Source: Bradyrhizobium sp. ISRA464
GTDB lineage: Bacteria > Pseudomonadota > Alphaproteobacteria > Rhizobiales > Xanthobacteraceae
Length of the DNA: 64,000 bases
Direction: 5' to 3'
NCBI RefSeq assembly: GCF_029910095.1
Contig: NZ_CP094526.1
Coordinates: forward strand, 1,674,001 to 1,738,000
The notes beneath the pieces are model-generated. The model saw nothing but the letters and a program-made list of their open reading frames with translations, was not told the DNA's origin and made no database searches. Shown here piece after piece: positions 1-10,020 of this stretch; the stretch's first letter is position 1, and every line of letters begins with the position of its first letter. A program made the translations under genes and the position numbers.

Positions 1-948
1 ATTCGATTTTCCACCCGCGAGCTCCCGGAGCGGATGCGCATCCCGATGTGGCGGGAAGAGTTCGGACGGCGCATCGTCCACGCCGATATCGAGACTGTGT
101 CCGACGCTCCGTTTCACGCCGAAGCAACGCTGCAGGCGCTTCAGGGACTGCGCGTGCTCGCATGGACGGGATCGGCCATGCGCTTCAAGCGCATGCGAAG
201 GAATATCGTCGATGGCGATGACTCGATCGGCTTCATCGTCAGCTCTCCGAGTACGAGCCTGCTATCGCAGCGCGGCCGGGAGATCGAATTCCGCGCCGGC
301 GATGCCATCGCGCTTCTGCACTCGGAGCCGGCTATTGTCAGCTATGTCGAAGGACTTCAACTCGGTCTGGCGGTGCCGCGCGACGCACTGGTGCCGCGCG
401 TGACCGATCTCGACAGCCTTGTGATGCGGCGGATTTCCCGCCGAACCGAGGCGCTCCGGCTTCTCATGACTTACCTGAAGTCGGCATTGGGGCAGGGCGC
501 GCTGGCTGCGCCCAAGCTGCGCGATACCATCGTGACCCATATCCACGACCTCGTGGCACTCACAATCGATGAATGCGCTCCCTTGGGCGAGAGCAGCGCG
601 AGCGCGGTGATCGCGGCGCGCCACAGCGCCGCCCTCGACCACATCGCGGCGCACTTTCAGGATCCGGATCTCAGCCTGGAGATCGTGGCCCGTCGCCAGG
701 GCATCTCTCCGCGCTACCTGCAGCGCCTGATGGCGTCGTCGGGTGCGTCTTTCACGGAGCGCGTCAACGAATTGCGGTTGCAAAAGGCGTTCACACTGCT
801 GACCGCGCCGCACGAGGGCGCGCAGCGAATTTCCGACATTGCGCTGGAGGCCGGCTTTTCGGACATATCGCACTTCAACCGGCTGTTCCGGGCCCGCTTC
901 GGCGATTCGCCGCGCGGCGTGCGCAGCGCCGGCAGCCGTGCTGCGTGA
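1..948 (+). CDS. AraC-family transcriptional regulator, 5' end outside window
   Basis: The reading frame is open from base 1, and the residues before the first ATG (position 34) look like normal family sequence (a STRELPER-type stretch), so the true start is probably upstream of the window. The N-terminal two thirds resembles the AraC-binding-like cupin type. The last ~100 residues form the double helix-turn-helix, including ISDIALEAGFSDISHFNRLF and the closing FGDSPRGVR motif. A DNA-binding activator is expected; the ligand and targets cannot be read from the sequence. It converges on the next gene with 2 bp between the stop codons. Confidence 0.9.
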   Translation: MRFSTRELPERMRIPMWREEFGRRIVHADIETVSDAPFHAEATLQALQGLRVLAWTGSAMRFKRMRRNIVDGDDSIGFIVSSPSTSLLSQRGREIEFRAGDAIALLHSEPAIVSYVEGLQLGLAVPRDALVPRVTDLDSLVMRRISRRTEALRLLMTYLKSALGQGALAAPKLRDTIVTHIHDLVALTIDECAPLGESSASAVIAARHSAALDHIAAHFQDPDLSLEIVARRQGISPRYLQRLMASSGASFTERVNELRLQKAFTLLTAPHEGAQRISDIALEAGFSDISHFNRLFRARFGDSPRGVRSAGSRAA

Positions 949-950
949 CT

Positions 951-1751
951 TCACGCGATCAGCGCCTCCGCCCACAGCATCGCCTCGATCTCGCTGAGGA
1001 TGCGTGCCAGGCGATCGGCCCAGGCTGTCTCGCCGGCCTGGTCGGCGATCAGGTCCTGACGGATCTCGATACCCGAATTCATTAGCCCACGCATCTCTCC
1101 ATGTATGGGGATCGTATAGTCGGTCTCGTCGCTGACCGCATAAGGCTCGTTGTCGCCGACCACGAGGTCGCCCTCGCTGCGCAGCTGTTTCAGCAGCAGC
1201 GGCGGCAGCACCTTGTCGCGGTGATAGAGCGTGCCGATGTGCCAGGGCCGCGCGATGCCGGCGTAAACGGGCGTGAAGCTGTGCAGCGACACCAGCACCG
1301 TCGGCATGCCGCGCCGGGTCCGTTCGTCGATGATCTCGTCGATCCGCCTGTGATAGGGATCGAAGATCTGCGCGCGGCGCATTTCGGCATCGCCGCGCGA
1401 CAGGCCTTCATTGCCCGGGACGGTGGTCGCTTCGCTGATCAGCGGAATCGAGCTTGCGGCATGCGGCGGCCGATTGCAGTCGATCACAAGCCGCGAATAG
1501 CGTTGCGCGATCAGGTGCACGTTGAGCTGGTCGGCGAGCTGTTCGGCGACGCCGGCGATGCCGATGTCCCAGGCGATGTGGCGTGCAAGCTCGCTTTCCG
1601 GCAGGCCGAGATCGCCGAGCGGCTTGGGAATCAGCCGGCCATAGTGATCGCAGGTGAACAGGAATGGAGAGCGGCTGTCCGTGTTGCGTTCCAGAATTGG
1701 CGAAACGTCGGTGTTAGCGAGCAGAAATGACAGGCCACCGACGCGATTCAA
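951..1751 (-). CDS. N-formylglutamate amidohydrolase family protein
   Basis: A 266-residue protein of the FGase family, which hydrolyses N-formylglutamate to formate and glutamate (last step of one histidine-degradation route); many family members are of unknown substrate. Visible family motifs are FTCDHYGRLIP near residue 31, the CNRPP motif near residue 92, VSLHSFTPVY near residue 154 and a DNEPY motif near residue 201. No hut genes lie nearby, so a role in histidine use is not supported by context. It converges on the AraC gene. Confidence 0.85.
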   Translation of the reverse strand: MNRVGGLSFLLANTDVSPILERNTDSRSPFLFTCDHYGRLIPKPLGDLGLPESELARHIAWDIGIAGVAEQLADQLNVHLIAQRYSRLVIDCNRPPHAASSIPLISEATTVPGNEGLSRGDAEMRRAQIFDPYHRRIDEIIDERTRRGMPTVLVSLHSFTPVYAGIARPWHIGTLYHRDKVLPPLLLKQLRSEGDLVVGDNEPYAVSDETDYTIPIHGEMRGLMNSGIEIRQDLIADQAGETAWADRLARILSEIEAMLWAEALIA

Positions 1752-1853
1752 GGTGTTTTCCTCAATTTTGCCTATTCAGGGAGCAAGCGGATCTGGAAAC
1801 GAGCAGTATTCTCTATAGATTAAGCCGCCCAAAATCACGATGATTGTTCGACG

Positions 1854-2012
1854 ATGCCGCTGCTCACTATTCATCACAAGACCGTTTATCGCTGCGCGCA
1901 GCCGGTAGCGTTCGGCGAGCACCGCATCATGCTGCGTCCGCGCGACGGCCATGATCTGCGCGTGCTCGGCAGCGAGCTTGCGATCGATCCGCGTCAGTGC
2001 AGGGAGCGATAG
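1854..2012 (+). pseudogene. Transglutaminase-like protein, N-terminal fragment
   Basis: The ATG at 1854 opens a 52-codon frame starting MPLLTIHHKTVYR and running through FGEHRIMLRPRDGHDLRVL, which matches the start of the bacterial transglutaminase N-terminal beta domain (proteins normally around 270-300 residues). After the sequence ELAIDPRQ the family similarity stops and the frame closes at 2010-2012. A palindromic dispersed repeat follows directly (2038-2102). The rest of the gene, including the Cys-His-Asp catalytic core, is not found downstream. I read this as the stump of a deleted gene. Confidence 0.7.
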
Positions 2013-2037
2013 CGACGATCTGTCCGCCGAAGCTTTC

Positions 2038-2102
2038 GGCGAAGGCCGAAGCAATCCATCTTTGCGGCGGCACGGATTGCTTCGCTGCGCTCGCAATGAC
2101 AT
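2038..2102. repeat. Dispersed palindromic repeat (GAAGCAATCC type)
   Basis: Inverted arms GAAGCAATCCAT and GGATTGCTTCG enclose a short loop, followed by CTCGCAATGAC. The same arms occur at 9878-9998. It sits where the transglutaminase fragment loses similarity and just before the next start codon. This is the REP-like class common in Bradyrhizobium intergenic DNA. Confidence 0.7.
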
Positions 2103-2110
2103 AGAGGGCC

Positions 2111-2509
2111 ATGATCTCCGACCTTCTATTCGTCTACGGCACGCTGATGCGCGGCTTCGACCATCCGATGGCGAAGCTGCTGTCGGCCAACGCCGACTTC
2201 CTCGGCGCGGCGCACTGCCGCGGCCGGCTCTATCTCGTGAAGCATTATCCGGGGTTGCTGACATCGGACGACCCCGCCGACATCGTGCACGGCGAATTGT
2301 TCCGCCTGCGCGAGCGCGACGCGATGCTGCGCGAGTTCGACATGTATGAAGCCTGCGGCGAGGGTTTCCCGCCGCCGACCGAATATGTCCGCAAGATGCT
2401 GCCGGTCACGCTCGCCAATGGACGCATGAGCGAGGCGTGGACCTATCTCTACAACTGGCCGGTGACGCACCTGCCGCGGATCGCGTCAGGCAGATTTCTC
2501 GGACATTAG
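2111..2509 (+). CDS. Gamma-glutamylcyclotransferase (AIG2-like) family protein
   Basis: A 132-residue protein with the family signature LFVYGTLMRG at residues 6-15, which forms the loop that binds the gamma-glutamyl substrate, and a central acidic motif (DMYEACGEG) with the conserved Glu expected to act as general acid/base. Family members cyclise gamma-glutamyl compounds to 5-oxoproline; many bacterial ones have undefined substrates. The start at 2111 follows directly on a dispersed repeat, with only a weak ribosome-binding site. Monocistronic. Confidence 0.85.
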   Translation: MISDLLFVYGTLMRGFDHPMAKLLSANADFLGAAHCRGRLYLVKHYPGLLTSDDPADIVHGELFRLRERDAMLREFDMYEACGEGFPPPTEYVRKMLPVTLANGRMSEAWTYLYNWPVTHLPRIASGRFLGH

Positions 2510-2517
2510 AGTTGCTC

Positions 2518-2607
2518 CGTCATGCCCGGGCTCGTCCCGGGCATTCACGTCTTTTCCGGCTGCCTTGCAACAAGACGTAGATGGCCGGGACAAGCCCGGC
2601 CATGACG
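2518..2607. repeat. Dispersed palindromic repeat (GTCATGCCCGGGC type)
   Basis: A long inverted repeat: CGTCATGCCCGGGCTCGTCC at the left and GGGACAAGCCCGGCCATGACG at the right, with inner arms ACGTCTT and AAGACGT. Near copies lie at 10953-11040 and 27755-27881. It lies between two convergent genes and could also terminate both transcripts. Confidence 0.75.
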
Positions 2608-2617
2608 AAGAGAGGCC

Positions 2618-3172
2618 TCAGTTCTCGCGCACCACGCGTATGTCGACCTCGCGCTCGACATAGGTCCACTCTTCGGTCGCGCGCAGCATGCCGACCAGCT
2701 CGTCGAACAGGTCTGCATGTTCGGGCGCGAATTCGAACCAGGTCAGGAAGTCGAAGGGGACGCCGAGATCGCGAGAATGAAACAGCTGGCGGGCGATCGC
2801 CGGCAGGTATTTCAGCGTGCCGGAGATATGGTGCGACTTGTCCTCGATGATCTTGCGCCGCTCTTCCTGCGTCAGCTCCCACCATGCGGCGGATTTCCTG
2901 ATCGGGATCAGCGCTGCATGCGTCGCCTCGCTCCGGCCGAGCTTGGGCTCGATGGCGGCGAGCTTGTCCTTCTCCGCCCGCTCGGTGTAGCGCAGATTGC
3001 TCGCGACGCCGGCGAGCCGCCACGCGGTCGATGACGGCAACAGCGGCAGCGCGATCGCCTCGCTCGAAATCACCGACAGCGCCGCGACCTTCGGCAGCGT
3101 TTCGCCCTTCACCCGCACGATGGAAGTCACCTTCCAGCCGCCACTCTGTCCGCCTCGGAATGTCGTGAACAT
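2618..3172 (-). CDS. cld: Clade-2 (short) chlorite dismutase family heme protein
   Basis: Starting at the ATG at 3172 the product is 184 residues (MFTTFRGGQS...), the size of the short dimeric chlorite dismutases of Nitrobacter and Bradyrhizobium. The motif DKSHHISGTLKYLPAIARQL carries the expected proximal heme ligand (His115) and the distal arginine (Arg128) needed for chlorite breakdown to chloride and O2. DFLTWFEFAPEH and EEWTYVEREVDIR close the protein. The frame is open upstream to 3304, but those residues are not family-like, so the 3172 start is preferred. No perchlorate or chlorate genes are nearby, so the physiological role may be detoxification or another heme peroxidase-like task. 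Confidence 0.85.
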   Translation of the reverse strand: MFTTFRGGQSGGWKVTSIVRVKGETLPKVAALSVISSEAIALPLLPSSTAWRLAGVASNLRYTERAEKDKLAAIEPKLGRSEATHAALIPIRKSAAWWELTQEERRKIIEDKSHHISGTLKYLPAIARQLFHSRDLGVPFDFLTWFEFAPEHADLFDELVGMLRATEEWTYVEREVDIRVVREN

Positions 3173-3377
3173 GCCCCTATCCAAGCGCGGAACCGGAGCA
3201 GGTTCAAGTTGGCCGCAACGTCTCTCCACCGCAGATTCCGGGGTAGTCCGACGGGACAAGCAGCGGGATGACAGCCTGTGAATTGCTCGGAAAAGCCGCC
3301 ACAAGCTTAGTATTTCAGTCGCCGCCCCTATATGGCTAATCGGTTATCCACGCATTCCCGCCAACCCGACCTCATCA

Positions 3378-5369
3378 ATGCGCTTCACGCCCCAATTTCT
3401 CGACGAGCTGCGCGCCCGGCTTCCGGTCTCGGAAGTCGTGGGCAAGCGCGTCAAGCTCAAGAGGGCAGGGCGCGAATGGAAGGGGCTGTCGCCGTTCCAG
3501 CAAGAGAAGACGCCGTCCTTCACCGTCAACGACCAGAAGGGCTTTTACCACGACTTCTCCTCGGGGCGGCACGGCAACATCTTCGACTTCGTGATGGAGA
3601 CCGAGGGCGTCACCTTCCCGGAGGCGGTCGAGCGGCTGGCGGCGATGGCCGGCATGGCGATCCCGGCGGCGACGCCGGACGCCGCGCGCCACGAGCAGCG
3701 CCGCCGCACGCTGCACGACGTGATGGAACTCGCGACAAAGTTCTTCGCCGACACGCTGGCCTCGCGCAACGGCGCGAAGGCGCGCGGCTATCTCGCTGAT
3801 CGCGGCATCTCGCCGGCGACCCAGCTCCAGTTTCGCATGGGCTATGCGCCGCCGGACCGCTTCGCACTGAAGGAGCATCTGGGCGCGCAGGGCATCTCCA
3901 CCGAGGACATGGTGGAGGCGGGGCTCTTGGTGGCCGGCGAGGACAAGCCGGTGCCGTTCGATCGCTTCCGCGACCGCGTGATGTTTCCGATCACGGATGC
4001 CCGCGGCCGCGTCATCGCGTTCGGCGGTCGCGCGCTGGAGAAGGACGTTCCGGCCAAATACCTGAACTCGCCGGAAACCACGCTGTTTCACAAGGGCGAC
4101 AATCTCTACAACCTGTTCACCGCGCGCCAGGCCGCGCATGACGGTGCGCAGCTCATCGTGGTCGAGGGCTATGTCGACGTCATCGCGATGGTGACCGCGG
4201 GCTTTCCCGGCGCCGTGGCGCCGCTCGGCACTGCGCTGACCGAGAACCAGCTCGCGCTGCTCTGGAAGATGGCGGACGAGCCGATCCTCTGTTTCGACGG
4301 CGACCGTGCCGGACAGAAGGCGGCCTATCGCGCCGCGGATATCGCGCTGCCGAATCTGAAGCCCGGCAAGAGCCTGCGCATCGCGCTGTTGCCGGAAGGG
4401 CAGGACCCCGACGATCTCGTCCGTTCCGGCGGCCGCGGCGCGATCGAGGACGTGATCTCCGCCGCGCGCCCGCTCGCCGACATGATCTGGTCGCGCGAGA
4501 TCGAGGGCGGCAGCTTCGGCACGCCGGAACGCCGCGCCGCGCTGGAAGCCCGCATCGGCGAACTCACCAATGGCATCCGCGACGAGGTGGTGCGCCGCTA
4601 CTATCGGCAGGATTTGCAGGAGCGTCTGCAGCGCACCTTTGCGCCCGAGGGCGGGCGCGGCGGCTACGGCCGCGGCAATTTCCGGGGCGGCCGCGGCAGC
4701 GAATCACCCCGGCAGTTTGTGCCCCGCGGCCCGGCCCAGGGCGGCCGATTCGGCCCCAAGGGCCCGGTTCCCGGCCTTGGCCGCGGTCCCTACCAGGCGG
4801 CCAGCCCGCAGTTGGCCAACAGCTCGATCATGCGCGGCCAGCGCAGCGCGATCTCCCGGCGCGAGGCCCTGATCCTTGAGTGCCTGATCAACCACCCCTG
4901 GCTGCTGCACGACCATCTGGAGGAGGTCGCGGCGCTCGAGCTCGCCCACCCCGAGGCCCACAAGCTCCGCGCCGGCATCATTGCGGCTTTCGCCAACGAC
5001 CACCACCATTCCCCGGACGCGGAGGAGCAGGCCGAGAAAATGCGGTCTGACCTCGAGGCGGGCGGATTTTCGCAAGCGCTTCAAAGGGTTGAGAGCGCGC
5101 TGACGACCCAGGCGGTGTGGGGCGCCAAGGTCGGCGCGGCGCGGGAGGATGTTTTATCGACCTGGCGGCAACTCGTTGCCTTGCATCAGAAAACCCACGC
5201 CTTACTTAGGGAAAAAAAGGATGCTGAGGCGGCTTTGGCTGAAGACGGAAGCGAGGCCAATCTGGCATGGCTGCGGGATATCCAGGCCCGGATGGCGGAA
5301 GCCGACGGGACCGAGGCCCTGATCGAGGGGTTCGGCGAATTATCGGGCCGGTTCCAGCGTAACGTGTGA
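3378..5369 (+). CDS. dnaG: DNA primase DnaG
   Basis: A 663-residue primase that makes RNA primers at the replication fork. The N-terminal CHC2-like domain is recognisable, but all four zinc-ligand positions are replaced (Ser38, Gln41, Asp59, Ser62 for Cys, His, Cys, Cys). The TOPRIM core has the conserved glutamate in IVVEGYVDVIAM and the CFDGDRAGQ acidic motif. A Gly/Arg-rich linker (about residues 416-470, repeated GGRGG and RGG) joins the core to the C-terminal helicase-interaction domain, which starts near RREALILECLINHPWLL. It is followed by rpoD, as in the classic macromolecular-synthesis arrangement. Confidence 0.97.
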   Translation: MRFTPQFLDELRARLPVSEVVGKRVKLKRAGREWKGLSPFQQEKTPSFTVNDQKGFYHDFSSGRHGNIFDFVMETEGVTFPEAVERLAAMAGMAIPAATPDAARHEQRRRTLHDVMELATKFFADTLASRNGAKARGYLADRGISPATQLQFRMGYAPPDRFALKEHLGAQGISTEDMVEAGLLVAGEDKPVPFDRFRDRVMFPITDARGRVIAFGGRALEKDVPAKYLNSPETTLFHKGDNLYNLFTARQAAHDGAQLIVVEGYVDVIAMVTAGFPGAVAPLGTALTENQLALLWKMADEPILCFDGDRAGQKAAYRAADIALPNLKPGKSLRIALLPEGQDPDDLVRSGGRGAIEDVISAARPLADMIWSREIEGGSFGTPERRAALEARIGELTNGIRDEVVRRYYRQDLQERLQRTFAPEGGRGGYGRGNFRGGRGSESPRQFVPRGPAQGGRFGPKGPVPGLGRGPYQAASPQLANSSIMRGQRSAISRREALILECLINHPWLLHDHLEEVAALELAHPEAHKLRAGIIAAFANDHHHSPDAEEQAEKMRSDLEAGGFSQALQRVESALTTQAVWGAKVGAAREDVLSTWRQLVALHQKTHALLREKKDAEAALAEDGSEANLAWLRDIQARMAEADGTEALIEGFGELSGRFQRNV

Positions 5370-5735
5370 CGAAAAATGATGCGGACGGCGTTGGCCGAAC
5401 TCGCAAAAAGACTCGCCAAATCCATGGTTTGGCTGCAAAAACAGGGTTAAGCGAAACTTTAATAGCACCGTAGCATTTTCGGGCGAAGTGGTGCCGCCGG
5501 TTCGTCGTGAAGAAAATCCGCCAGATTAACGTTTGGCGCGTCTTCTGATCGTAAAACCGGTAACCACTTTTTGCGGAAGACGCGCCGGGCTATTGCAGAT
5601 GGAAACCGTCGAAACGGATGGCAGGGGTGGCGATCATGTGCGCCGCCCTTTGTGCGTCGAGAGCAATTCTAGATATCGTGCGGATGTGCGTGCGTGGCGC
5701 CATTTTGCATGACCGCGTTTTCGGGAGCTTAGTGA
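5370..5735 (+). other. dnaG-rpoD intergenic leader, no gene seen
   Basis: 366 bp with no convincing reading frame. The first part is comparatively AT-rich (around 5440-5475), unlike its neighbours, which suits a promoter region for rpoD, but I could not pick out -35/-10 elements with confidence. No clear intrinsic terminator follows dnaG. Confidence 0.5.
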
Positions 5736-7865
<2,130 letters not shown>

Positions 7866-7884
7866 TTTTGTAAGTCAGTATTGA

Positions 7885-7916
7885 CTGTCGTTGCCGGGCT
7901 TGACCCGGCAATCCAT
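7885..7916. repeat. Short dispersed hairpin (TTGCCGGGCTTGACCCGGCAA)
   Basis: A perfect small stem, TTGCCGGG/CCCGGCAA, around a CTTGA loop, followed by TCCATCG. A related unit (CGTCATCGCCCGG/CCGGGCGAT) is at 15281-15315. It lies between the rpoD stop and its terminator. Confidence 0.55.
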
Positions 7917-7926
7917 CGCAACAAAA

Positions 7927-7957
7927 GCGGCGGGCAAAAGCCCGCCGTTTTCGTTTG
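7927..7957 (+). terminator. Intrinsic terminator of rpoD
   Basis: An 8-bp GC stem (CGGCGGGC / GCCCGCCG) with an AAAA loop, followed by TTTTCGTTT. It is about 60 bp after the rpoD stop and in the right orientation. Confidence 0.85.
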
Positions 7958-8061
7958 GGCTGGTCCGGATCATAACTCGGGCGCCAGCTGCTGATTGGGC
8001 GCAACGACAATGCGCTCAACAGATGCGTTGGTTGGTTATTAGTGACCCGCCTCGCGCGCCG

Positions 8062-8298
8062 CTACTTCTTCTTCACCCCGACCCGCTCGATGCTCTTGAT
8101 CTCGAGCGGCGGGCGGCCACTCTTTTCGGCGATCTCGCGATCCTGGTCGCGGAGGAAGGCGCGCGCCGGTTCGTCGCCGTCGAGGCCGCCAAGCAGCTCC
8201 GAGGGCACGCGGCGGTTGGAGCGCTGCGAGCCGTCCTCATAGAAGACGTTGAAGAAGGCGAATTCGCCTTTGGGATTGGTCCCGGGTTTCTTCGGCAT
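8062..8298 (-). CDS. Conserved hypothetical protein, 78 residues
   Basis: From the ATG at 8298 (MPKKPGTNPKGEFAFFNV) the product is a 78-residue soluble, charged protein of a type I recognise as conserved but unnamed in Bradyrhizobium. Features are SQRSNRRVPSELLGGLDGDE, a DQDREIAEKSG helix and a basic tail. Residues upstream of Met8298 do not look like part of the family, so the shorter start is chosen. No catalytic motif or membrane segment is visible. It converges on rpoD. Confidence 0.75.
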   Translation of the reverse strand: MPKKPGTNPKGEFAFFNVFYEDGSQRSNRRVPSELLGGLDGDEPARAFLRDQDREIAEKSGRPPLEIKSIERVGVKKK

Positions 8299-8571
8299 GC
8301 GCGGCTTGTCCCCGATCGCCGCAGTGCTGTCAAAGCAAATCCCGCGTGTGCTCACGCTGGGCTGCCCTGCGCGAGCCGCGAACATTGCCTACCCGAGCGG
8401 CTTTCATATCGGGGCGAAACGAAGCCGTCCGCGAAAATTTCGCGCCTTCACTTTGTCGCGACGCAAGCCGCTGATTTTTTGACCTTCGTCGCTTGCGCCC
8501 TTGCGGGCGATTCGCGTATGAGGCGCACTCTGCCGTTTCTGCAACCAGCCCCTTCGGGAAGCGATATTCCG

Positions 8572-8982
8572 ATGTCCAACGCCACCCTCGACGCCAACAA
8601 GGCGCTTGTGCTCGCGCATTACGACGCCGTGACCAACGGCCACGATCCCGATGCGATCCGCGCGCAGCTCGCGCCCGACTTCTTCGACCACGCGGCGGGC
8701 AAGCGGATGAGCGCCGACGAGGTGATCGCATACTCGGCGGCCATGCACGCGACCTTCGCCGACCTGTCGGCGGTGGCCGAATGCCTGGTGGCCGAGCGCG
8801 ATATCGTCGCCGGCCGCTTCGTCTGGCGCGGCCGGCATCGCGGCCCATGGCGCGGCATCGCCCCGACCGGCCACCGCGTCGAATTCCGCGGCATGACGTT
8901 CTGGCGGATTCAGGACGGCAAGATTTCCGAGCGCTGGGCGGAGATCGATTTCGCGGGGCTGGAGCGGCAGCTCAGGGGGTGA
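8572..8982 (+). CDS. SnoaL-like / ester cyclase family protein
   Basis: The ATG at 8572 gives 136 residues with the small alpha/beta barrel of the SnoaL/NTF2-like superfamily: VLAHYDAVTNGHDPDAI near the start, the APDFFDHAAGKRMSADE loop, and WRGRHRGPWRGIAPTGHRV followed by FRGMTFWRIQDGKISERWAE. Such proteins are isomerases, cyclases or binding proteins with varied substrates. The frame extends far upstream, but that part overlaps a gap of non-coding character. No partner genes suggest a substrate. Confidence 0.8.
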   Translation: MSNATLDANKALVLAHYDAVTNGHDPDAIRAQLAPDFFDHAAGKRMSADEVIAYSAAMHATFADLSAVAECLVAERDIVAGRFVWRGRHRGPWRGIAPTGHRVEFRGMTFWRIQDGKISERWAEIDFAGLERQLRG

Positions 8983-9051
8983 GGTCCGTTTTGACCACAA
9001 CGTCAAACGCATGGCATCATCCACGGCGGGCGGCTTTTCCAGGACATCAAC

Positions 9052-9858
9052 ATGCTCAGACTTCGTTTGGTCGTTTTCTTTTGCGCGCTTGTATTGGCCG
9101 CTCCTTCCTACGCCGCCCACTGTGGCGGCAATTTCAACACCTTCGTCCAGTCGTTCTCGCAGGACGCCGCCGGCGCCGGCATCTCGCAGGATGTGATCTC
9201 GGCGGCGCTCGGCACTGTGCGGCAGGATGGCGGCGTGCTCGCCTTCGACCGGCGGCAGCGCTACACCTTCAACAAGACGTTCGAGCAGTATGTCGCGACC
9301 CGCGTCGGCCCCGGGCGCATCAATGGCGGCCGCGCGCTGTTGCAGCGTCACGCGGCGCTGCTGTCGCGAATCGAGCAGCAGTATGGCGTGCCGCGCCAGA
9401 TCCTGGTCGCGATCTGGGGGCTGGAGAGCGATTTCGGCAAGGGCGACATGGGCAAGCTGCCGGTGATCCGCACGCTCGCGACCTTGGCGCATGATTGCCG
9501 CCGCTCCGATCTGTTCCAGGGCGAGCTGCTCGCGGCGCTCAAGATCGTGCAGCGCGGCGACCTTCGTCTCAATGACCTGATCGGCGCCTATGCCGGCGAG
9601 ATCGGCCAGACCCAGTTCCTGCCGTCGTCCTACATCAAGTATGGCGTCGATTTCGACGGCGACGGCCGGGTCGATCTCCGCCACTCCGTAGCAGACGTGC
9701 TGGCCTCGACCGCGAACCTCTTGCACAGCAGCGGCTTCAAGATGGGCGCGCCCTATGACGAGGGCAGCGCGAATTTCGAGGCGATGCGCGAGTGGAACAG
9801 GGCGGTGATCTATCGCAAGACCATCGGCTACTTCGCGGATCGGCTGATGGGGCGGTGA
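9052..9858 (+). CDS. Lytic murein transglycosylase, MltB-like (SLT_2)
   Basis: A 268-residue exported enzyme. The signal peptide is MLRLRLVVFFCALVLAAPSYA with cleavage predicted after SYA. The catalytic glutamate lies in AIWGLESDFGKG (about residue 125), followed by the family motifs AYAGEIGQTQFLPSSYIKYG and FDGDGRVDLRHSVADVLAS. It cleaves peptidoglycan glycan strands non-hydrolytically in the periplasm, leaving 1,6-anhydro ends. There is no lipobox, so it is probably soluble. Monocistronic. Confidence 0.9.
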   Translation: MLRLRLVVFFCALVLAAPSYAAHCGGNFNTFVQSFSQDAAGAGISQDVISAALGTVRQDGGVLAFDRRQRYTFNKTFEQYVATRVGPGRINGGRALLQRHAALLSRIEQQYGVPRQILVAIWGLESDFGKGDMGKLPVIRTLATLAHDCRRSDLFQGELLAALKIVQRGDLRLNDLIGAYAGEIGQTQFLPSSYIKYGVDFDGDGRVDLRHSVADVLASTANLLHSSGFKMGAPYDEGSANFEAMREWNRAVIYRKTIGYFADRLMGR

Positions 9859-9877
9859 CACCCAGCCTCGCCTCGAT

Positions 9878-9998
9878 CGTCGTTGCGAGCCAACGGGTCG
9901 CGCGAATGCGCGCCCGATGACAGGCTCCGCGAAGCAATCCATATTTCGGCATATGCGGAACGATGGATTGCTTCGTCGCTTCGCTCCTCGCAATGACG
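9878..9998. repeat. Dispersed palindromic repeat (GAAGCAATCC type)
   Basis: Outer arms CGTCGTTGCGAGC and GCTCCTCGCAATGACG and inner arms GCGAAGCAATCCAT and ATGGATTGCTTCG make a nested dyad. It is a longer member of the class seen at 2038-2102. Confidence 0.75.
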
Positions 9999-10020
9999 CC
10001 TCGCATTATCAGGCCTTCCC

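Noticed and set aside
8404..9993. 529-codon minus-strand frame over the SnoaL and transglycosylase genes
   Set aside because: Both plus-strand genes have clear family motifs and signals; this frame has none.
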